NCBI RefSeq assembly: GCF_017921815.1
Contig: NZ_JAGEMM010000003.1
Span: forward strand, 248,001-312,000
Reading direction: 5' to 3'
DNA length: 64,000 bases
From: Microvirga antarctica
GTDB lineage: Bacteria; Pseudomonadota; Alphaproteobacteria; Rhizobiales; Beijerinckiaceae
Made by a program: the position numbers and the translations under genes. Under the pieces are notes generated by a model. That model saw only the letters and a list, made by a program, of their open reading frames with translations. It ran no database searches and was not told the origin of the DNA. Positions 59,368 through 64,000 of this stretch are shown here, one piece after another; position 1 is the stretch's first letter, and each line of letters starts with the position of its first letter.

Positions 59368-59622
59368 TCAGGCCAATAAAGCCTCAAGTTCACCCTTGGC
59401 GTCTAGTGCGTAGAGATCGTCGCAGCCGCCCACATGGCGCTCGCCGATGAAGATCTGCGGGACGCTGGTGCGACCGCCGGCTTTTTCGATCATCGTGGCG
59501 CGCTCTTCGGGCTTCGCGCCGATGTCGACTTCGGTAAACGACGCGCCTTTCTCACCGAGGAGTTTCTTGGCGGCGGCGCAGTAGGGGCACCAGTCTTTCG
59601 TGTAGATCGTGATGGGGGGCAT
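59368..59622 (-). CDS. grxC: Glutaredoxin 3
   Basis: 84 residues from the ATG at 59622 (GGAG 9 bases upstream; 10 extra residues possible). Active site Cys12-Pro-Tyr-Cys15 and the GSH-binding TSVPQIFI and GGCDDLYAL. Reduces disulfides with glutathione. Part of comF-grxC-nit-DUF1178. Confidence 0.96.
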   Translation of the reverse strand: MPPITIYTKDWCPYCAAAKKLLGEKGASFTEVDIGAKPEERATMIEKAGGRTSVPQIFIGERHVGGCDDLYALDAKGELEALLA

Positions 59623-59663
59623 GCGCGAGGCGTCTCCTTCAAGCGTTGTCATATAGGGTGCGG

Positions 59664-60452
59664 TCAGCTTTCCGTCACGACCCTCGCAAAGGCTAAAATG
59701 TCGACGGTCGCCGCCCCGCCTCGCAGGAGCGCCCGCGCGGCGGCATTGGCGGTGGCCCCGGTGGTCAGCACGTCGTCGACCAGCAGGACTCGCTTGCCGG
59801 CCAGACGGGCGCGGCAGTCCACAGGAACGCGGAAAGCCCCTTGCAGGTTCTGTTGCCGCTGCGCCTTCGTCAGCCCGACCTGCTGCCGGGTGCGCCGCAC
59901 GCGGGCGAGCAGGAACGGATTGCAGGCCACGCCGCTCTTCGCGGCAATGCAGCCGGCCAGCGCCATGGCCTGGTTGAAGCGCCGCTGCCAGAGTCGAAAG
60001 CGATGAAGGGGTACAGGCACGATGACGTCGGCGTCTGCGAGCAATTCCGCGCCCGCTCGCGTCATCATCCCGCCCAGCGCCCGGGCGAGTTCGAGGCGGT
60101 CGCCGTATTTCAACCGATGAACCAGGGCGCTCGCGATCCCGTCATATTCGGCCACCGCCCGCGCACGGGCGAAGACCGGCGGATCCGCCAGAGCGGCTGG
60201 AGATTGCAGGGCCATGCCGAAATCCACCGAAAAGGGGGTGCCCAACCGTTCGCAAAAAGGCCGCTCGATCAGCCGAAGATTCGACCAGCAGGAGGCGCAG
60301 AGCGTGTGGGGTTCGCCGATCGCGGCCTGACAGGCAATGCAGGTGGGCGGATAGACGAGCGCGAGCAGGAATCGCGCCGCGCCCCGCATCTGTCGTGCCA
60401 GCGATGCGAGGTGACCGTCATGTTCGGACGCGGCGGGGTTCATGGGCGGCAT
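59664..60452 (-). CDS. ComF family phosphoribosyltransferase-like protein
   Basis: 262 residues from the ATG at 60452, an uncertain start: alternatives lie at 60473 and 60443 and none has a clear ribosome site. N-terminal zinc motif CxxC...CxxC (PPTCIACQAAIGEPHTLCASCW), type I PRTase domain with VLLVDDVLTTGAT PRPP motif. ComF is tied to DNA uptake; here probably a general role. First gene of the operon, divergent from the methyltransferase. Confidence 0.88.
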   Translation of the reverse strand: MPPMNPAASEHDGHLASLARQMRGAARFLLALVYPPTCIACQAAIGEPHTLCASCWSNLRLIERPFCERLGTPFSVDFGMALQSPAALADPPVFARARAVAEYDGIASALVHRLKYGDRLELARALGGMMTRAGAELLADADVIVPVPLHRFRLWQRRFNQAMALAGCIAAKSGVACNPFLLARVRRTRQQVGLTKAQRQQNLQGAFRVPVDCRARLAGKRVLLVDDVLTTGATANAAARALLRGGAATVDILAFARVVTES

Positions 60453-60571
60453 GATAGCGTCAAACTGAATCATGCGAAACAATGTTGCATTACTCTGTCT
60501 CTCGCGTGTGCCTTTGTGGACTGAGGGCGGGGGTCTTGGCCCTGTCGGGAATTCGGGCCATATCCACACGC

Positions 60572-61441
60572 ATGACAAGCCCCGTCGTCTTCGACCGATC
60601 CCTGGTACGCCGCCGTCTCGCCCGCGCCCTGCGTGCGGGCTACGCCGATTTTCTGCTCGTGCGTGCGGTGGAGGATCTGATGGAGCGGCTATCCACCGTC
60701 TCCCGGCCCTTTCCCCTGATCCTCGACGTGGGAACGCCCACATCGGCGGCGGCGGATGCCTTGCGACGGCTGGGTACGGTCACAAGGGTCGGCCCGGTCG
60801 CAGAACCCGGAGCCATTCTGGGCGACGAGGAGCGCTTGCCGTTTTCAGGCGGGCGCTTCGATCTCGCCGTCTCCCTGTTGTCGCTCCAGAGCGTCAACGA
60901 CCTGCCGGGCAGCCTGATCCAGATCCGCCGCGCCCTGAAACCCGATGGCCTGTTCATGGGCGCGTTGCTGGGCGGCGGCACGCTGACCGAGTTGCGTCAA
61001 GCCTTCACCCAGGCCGAGGCGGAACTGGAGGGGGGCGCCAGCCCGCGCGTCGCACCGTTTGCCGACGTGAAGGACCTTGGCGGCCTGCTCCAGCGGGCCG
61101 GATTCGCGCTGCCGGTAGCGGATTCGGAGGTGCTCCGCGTCCGCTACGGTGATCCGTTCGCACTCATGCGGGACCTGCGTCTCATGGGCCTGACCAACGC
61201 TCTTGTCCATCGCCGCAGAACACCCCTGCGCAGGGCCACGCTTCTGCGGGCCGCCGAGATCTATGGTGAGCGTTTTGCCGACCCGGACGGGCGATTGCCG
61301 GCGACCTTCGAAATCATCTGGCTGTCCGGATGGACGCCCCACGATAGCCAGCAGAAGCCTCTGCGGCCAGGATCGGCCACCATGCGGCTCGCAGACGCTC
61401 TCGGGGTGCCGGACGATCAGGACCCCGCCCCGCCTGCCTAG
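60572..61441 (+). CDS. SAM-dependent methyltransferase-fold protein (NDUFAF5-like)
   Basis: 289 residues. VFDRSLVRRRLARALRAGYADFLLVRAVEDLMERL, FDLAVSLLSLQSVNDLPGSLIQIRRALKPDGLFMGALLGGGTLTELR and RYGDPFALMRDLRLMGLTNALVHRRRTPL match the alphaproteobacterial relatives of mitochondrial NDUFAF5, a complex I assembly factor that hydroxylates an arginine. Motif I (DVGTPTSAAADAL) is degenerate. Function inferred from family resemblance. Confidence 0.85.
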   Translation: MTSPVVFDRSLVRRRLARALRAGYADFLLVRAVEDLMERLSTVSRPFPLILDVGTPTSAAADALRRLGTVTRVGPVAEPGAILGDEERLPFSGGRFDLAVSLLSLQSVNDLPGSLIQIRRALKPDGLFMGALLGGGTLTELRQAFTQAEAELEGGASPRVAPFADVKDLGGLLQRAGFALPVADSEVLRVRYGDPFALMRDLRLMGLTNALVHRRRTPLRRATLLRAAEIYGERFADPDGRLPATFEIIWLSGWTPHDSQQKPLRPGSATMRLADALGVPDDQDPAPPA

Positions 61442-61559
61442 CCCTGGTGAGCCGGTCAAACGGCGCGAGATCGGCACCAATGCGGCGCGCTGCGACTGTT
61501 GACGTGCGGCCGCCTGCGTTATGATGAAGACAAGCGCTCGGGCGCGGAGGACGTTGGCG

Positions 61560-61925
61560 ATGACACAAGGCGCTTCTGGACATTCCATCACCATCACGGA
61601 GAATCCGCACCGCATCCGCGTCTTGCTGGGCGGTTTTATCATTGCGGAGACCACGGCGGCGCTGACCTTGCGCGAAGGCTCGTTGCCGCCCGTTCAGTAC
61701 ATCCCGCGGCAGGATGCGCACATGGACCTGCTCGAGGCGACGTCCCACCGCACCCATTGCCCGTTCAAGGGCGACGCCTCGTATTTCACCGCCTCGGCCG
61801 GTGGATTGGTGGCGGAGAATGCGGTCTGGAGCTACGAGACGCCCCGCGAGGAGGTCGCGCGCATCGCCGGCTACCTGGCGTTCTATCCCGGCAAGGTCGA
61901 TGCCATCGAGGAATTCGCCAGCTGA
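61560..61925 (+). CDS. DUF427 domain protein
   Basis: 121 residues from the ATG at 61560 (GGAGG 10 bases upstream). DUF427 fold: HRIRVLLGGFIIAETTAALTLREG, YIPRQDAHMDLL, HCPFKGDASYFTA and WSYETPREEVARIAGYLAFYPGKVD. Family of unknown role. A TTGACG-N15-TATGAT pair (61499-61525) lies upstream but its spacing is short. Single gene. Confidence 0.92.
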   Translation: MTQGASGHSITITENPHRIRVLLGGFIIAETTAALTLREGSLPPVQYIPRQDAHMDLLEATSHRTHCPFKGDASYFTASAGGLVAENAVWSYETPREEVARIAGYLAFYPGKVDAIEEFAS

Positions 61926-61968
61926 CGCCCCCGCCGGGACGGCGAGGGCGCGCAGGGGTCCGAGATTC

Positions 61969-63171
61969 TCAGATGATGAGGAAGTTGCTGGCCTTCAGCG
62001 CAAGGTTCAGCCCAAGGACGGCAATGCTTTCGGCAGCCGCCGCGCCGGATCCGTCAGGATCGAAGGAGACGAAGCCGGACGTCGGATCGTACAGGAAACG
62101 CACCTCCGGGCGGGTCGCCTGTGGGCCGATTTGGAATGCCGAGGCGGCGATGGCGCCCTCGGGCAGGTTGGTCAGGTAATGACTGATTTCGAGAACGTCG
62201 TTCGCGACGCCGAAATTGATGATGGCATCGGCATTCTGTGGCGAGAAGGGGGTGTCGAACATGAAGTGGTCCTTCTCCGGACCGCCGCGCAGGACATCGG
62301 CTCCGTACCCACCGTTTAAAAAGCCCTCTTCGAGGCGGGTCGTGTTCTGCCCGAGGATGACCCGGTCGTTGCCATCGCCCCCATTCACAATGCCTTGCTG
62401 CAGGCCCCTGCTGAAGTAGATGTCATTTCCCGCGCCCAGATTGACCGCGCCGATGATGGTGCCCGCATTGATGACGGTGTCGTCGAACGATCCGGCCGAT
62501 TCGATGGCCACCCCCTGATCCGCATAATTGATGATAAGCCCGTCGTTCTTGATGTAATTGGCACCCGTATTGGCCGTGTCTTCGCCGAGCGCAATGGTCG
62601 GCCCGATGTGGTTGGCAATGGTCCCGCCATTGCTGATGGTGTTGCCACCTTCCAGGATGGTGAGAGCATTGAGGTTACCGCCGATCAGGCCGGTCTCCTC
62701 GTTGGTGATGATGTTGTTGCCGCCGAGAAACTGGACGCCGTTGGCAAAGTCCTTGGGCGGGTCACCGCTATAATCCTGCGGACCAATTTTGCCCGCATTC
62801 GTCAGGATCGAGTCGCCGCCTGAGACGATGGCCATCCGCGACCCGAAGACCGCCGAGGTCGCGTCAAGGGTGATGGTGTTGAACCCACCGGAAGACAACA
62901 GGGCGATGCTGCCGGACGACAGATAGCTGTAATTCAATCCGGCGAATTCGAGCGAACCCGTACTGGTGATAGCGCTCGCCGTCTGATCGACGACGATCGT
63001 GCTATCGAGGGTGACGGATGCCGGAGCCCGCGCATGGACGAGAGCAGTGTTGCTGGTAATGATCGCCAGCGAAAGCGGTTTCGACGCAAATGAGTCGCCT
63101 TGCGCGAGTTCGTACACGGCGGGGAGAGGGCCATTGTAGAACAGTTGGCCGTCGAGAACGTAATCGGTCAT
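61969..63171 (-). CDS. RTX-type calcium-binding secreted protein
   Basis: 400 residues. The first ~245 residues are Asn/Thr/Gly-rich repeats of autotransporter or adhesin style (ITNAG, ISNGGTI, VINAGTI). Then come RTX nonapeptides: LGAGNDIYF, GGDGNDRVI, GGYGADVLR. The C-terminus (SNFLII) resembles a type I secretion signal. No N-terminal signal peptide, which fits ABC-type export, but no hlyB/D/tolC genes adjoin. A CGAAC-N17-CGTT near-match to the EcfG consensus lies upstream (63204-63229, minus strand). Confidence 0.85.
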   Translation of the reverse strand: MTDYVLDGQLFYNGPLPAVYELAQGDSFASKPLSLAIITSNTALVHARAPASVTLDSTIVVDQTASAITSTGSLEFAGLNYSYLSSGSIALLSSGGFNTITLDATSAVFGSRMAIVSGGDSILTNAGKIGPQDYSGDPPKDFANGVQFLGGNNIITNEETGLIGGNLNALTILEGGNTISNGGTIANHIGPTIALGEDTANTGANYIKNDGLIINYADQGVAIESAGSFDDTVINAGTIIGAVNLGAGNDIYFSRGLQQGIVNGGDGNDRVILGQNTTRLEEGFLNGGYGADVLRGGPEKDHFMFDTPFSPQNADAIINFGVANDVLEISHYLTNLPEGAIAASAFQIGPQATRPEVRFLYDPTSGFVSFDPDGSGAAAAESIAVLGLNLALKASNFLII

Positions 63172-63203
63172 GGGATTTCTCCGTTACGATATGAAGTTAC
63201 GAC

Positions 63204-63229
63204 AACGATAGCCTATGAGTCTTCGTTCG
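63204..63229 (-). promoter_or_regulatory. EcfG-like promoter candidate upstream of RTX gene
   Basis: CGAAC (63229-63225), 17-base spacer, CGTT (63207-63204) on the minus strand, 33 bases before the ATG at 63171. One mismatch in the -35 (CGAAC for GGAAC), so weaker than the other three. Confidence 0.4.
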
Positions 63230-63261
63230 CGAGTCAACAAAGAGTTGTTTTTCTATTCGGT

Positions 63262-63286
63262 GGAACTTAAGCGTGTGCTTTGCGTT
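63262..63286 (+). promoter_or_regulatory. EcfG-type promoter match facing into exporter 3-prime end
   Basis: GGAAC at 63262-63266, 16-base spacer, CGTT at 63283-63286 on the plus strand. Exact consensus, but no plus-strand gene follows; it would give an RNA antisense to the end of the EamA gene. Confidence 0.4.
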
Positions 63287-63320
63287 ATAACAACCGCTTT
63301 GGGCGTCGCTTCCGTGATGG

Positions 63321-64000
63321 TTATGTCCGGCTGCGCCCGCTGAAGGTGACCAGCGCCACACCGCCCAGCACCACGAGGCCTCCAAGCATCTCGCGCAACC
63401 CAATATGCTCGCCCAGAAACAGCACCGCGAGAATGGCGGTCCACAGCGGCATCAGATAGCCCACCATCGAGGCACGGGTCGGGCCTGCCCGCCGGATCAG
63501 CCGCATGAACAAAAGGATGGGCGCCGCGGTCGAGACGACGCCGAGGGCGATCAACGGGGGCAGGTGAGCGCTCACCGGCGAAAACGCCGTCGGACCCGAC
63601 AGGGCGAGCGCGAGACACGTTGCCGGAATGGCAGAACAGATCTGCTGGCCCAAGGCCAGCCGTGCGGGTTCGACGTGACGGACGGTGCGCACGAAAACGT
63701 TCGCGATCGCATAGCTCAAGGCTGTCGCCAGCATCGCGATGACGCCCCAGCCGCTGAGACCGCTATCGGGAAAGGCCGCCGGCCCGATCAGGATGCCCAT
63801 CCCCATAAACCCGACCAGGACGCCGCCCAGGCGCCGGGGGGTCAGCCGCTCTTCGGCGAAGAACAGGTGCGCCAGGACGGCCACGAGAAGCGGGCTCGAG
63901 GCCTGGATCATCGCCGCCGACGCGGTGGTGATCTGGGTGAGCGCATAGGCCAGAAGGACGTTCGGCAGCCAGCCATTGAAGGTCCCGAGAAACAGCCAGA
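63321..64000 (-). CDS. DMT-superfamily exporter (EamA), N-terminus beyond window
   Basis: At least 226 residues are present; the start lies past base 64000 on this strand. Eight or so membrane helices remain, including the hinge region (LLVAVLAHLFFAEERLTPRRLGGVLVGFMGMGILI) and the second EamA repeat (FSPVSAHLPPLIALGVVSTAAPILLFMRLI... YLMPLWTAILAVLFLGEHIGLREMLGGLVVLGGV). Exports small metabolites; substrate unknown. Second EamA gene in the window, unrelated in position to the one at 41429. Confidence 0.88.
   Translation of the reverse strand, partial: WLFLGTFNGWLPNVLLAYALTQITTASAAMIQASSPLLVAVLAHLFFAEERLTPRRLGGVLVGFMGMGILIGPAAFPDSGLSGWGVIAMLATALSYAIANVFVRTVRHVEPARLALGQQICSAIPATCLALALSGPTAFSPVSAHLPPLIALGVVSTAAPILLFMRLIRRAGPTRASMVGYLMPLWTAILAVLFLGEHIGLREMLGGLVVLGGVALVTFSGRSRT

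Overview
This is a GC-rich (roughly 65%) chromosomal segment that reads as an alphaproteobacterium of the order Hyphomicrobiales (Rhizobiales). The evidence is the family content (NdvA/ChvA-type glucan exporter, DUF4167, DUF2125, DUF1178, TspO, a one-unit chorismate mutase / HisC / TyrA cluster, MetX-MetW, a PTS-Ntr ptsP) and the consensus promoter motif of the alphaproteobacterial general stress sigma factor EcfG (GGAAC-N16/17-CGTT). The genus is not decidable from what is visible. The C30-carotenoid-like genes would fit a pigmented, Methylobacterium-like lineage. No tRNA, rRNA, CRISPR array, insertion sequence or prophage was seen, so the window looks like stable chromosome.

Layout. 1-5706 (minus strand): a carotenoid-tailoring operon with two CrtI/CrtN-type FAD desaturase/oxidases, a DUF2141 protein, an O-methyltransferase, an acyltransferase and a family 2 glycosyltransferase cut by the window edge. 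The logic resembles the staphyloxanthin pathway. 6034-7372: an RlpA-like lipoprotein, a hypothetical protein and a polyhydroxyalkanoate-granule-associated protein. 7426-15265: a carbohydrate island with an EcfG-type promoter, a glycosyltransferase, UDP-galactopyranose mutase, two paralogous GH1-like glycosidases and a convergent GH2 glycosidase. 15419-20907: a second EcfG-type promoter, a small membrane protein, an MscS-type channel, a CAP lipoprotein and a glucan ABC exporter.

20943-30153: CorC-AroB-AroK, XerD, MetX-MetW, chorismate mutase, HisC and TyrA, a cluster for aromatic amino acid, histidine and methionine synthesis. 30147-42292: housekeeping genes including DUF2125, ChaC-like cyclotransferase, PlsC, YdcF, FtsEX, Hpt, TspO, a Cys/Met-type PLP enzyme, CpdB, a YihY/BrkB membrane protein and an EamA exporter. 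42348-49483: a 54-residue protein, an orphan TRAP solute-binding protein, an unrecognised protein behind a third EcfG-type promoter, ClpB, a small acidic protein, a MOSC protein and DUF4167. 49831-55774: a compact operon lysC-ptsP-prfA-fosX-prmC in which a fosfomycin-hydrolase-like gene is fused by 4-base overlaps between release factor 1 and its methylase. 55918-64000: UbiG, NhaA, DUF1178, a nitrilase-family amidase, glutaredoxin, ComF, a methyltransferase, DUF427, an RTX-repeat secreted protein and a partial EamA exporter.

The most distinctive content is the stretch from 7.4 to 21 kb. Two EcfG-type promoters flank galactofuranose and glycosidase genes, a mechanosensitive channel and a periplasmic-glucan exporter, which suggests an envelope or osmotic stress module. 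Start codons were chosen by ribosome-binding site and family length where possible; weak choices are flagged.
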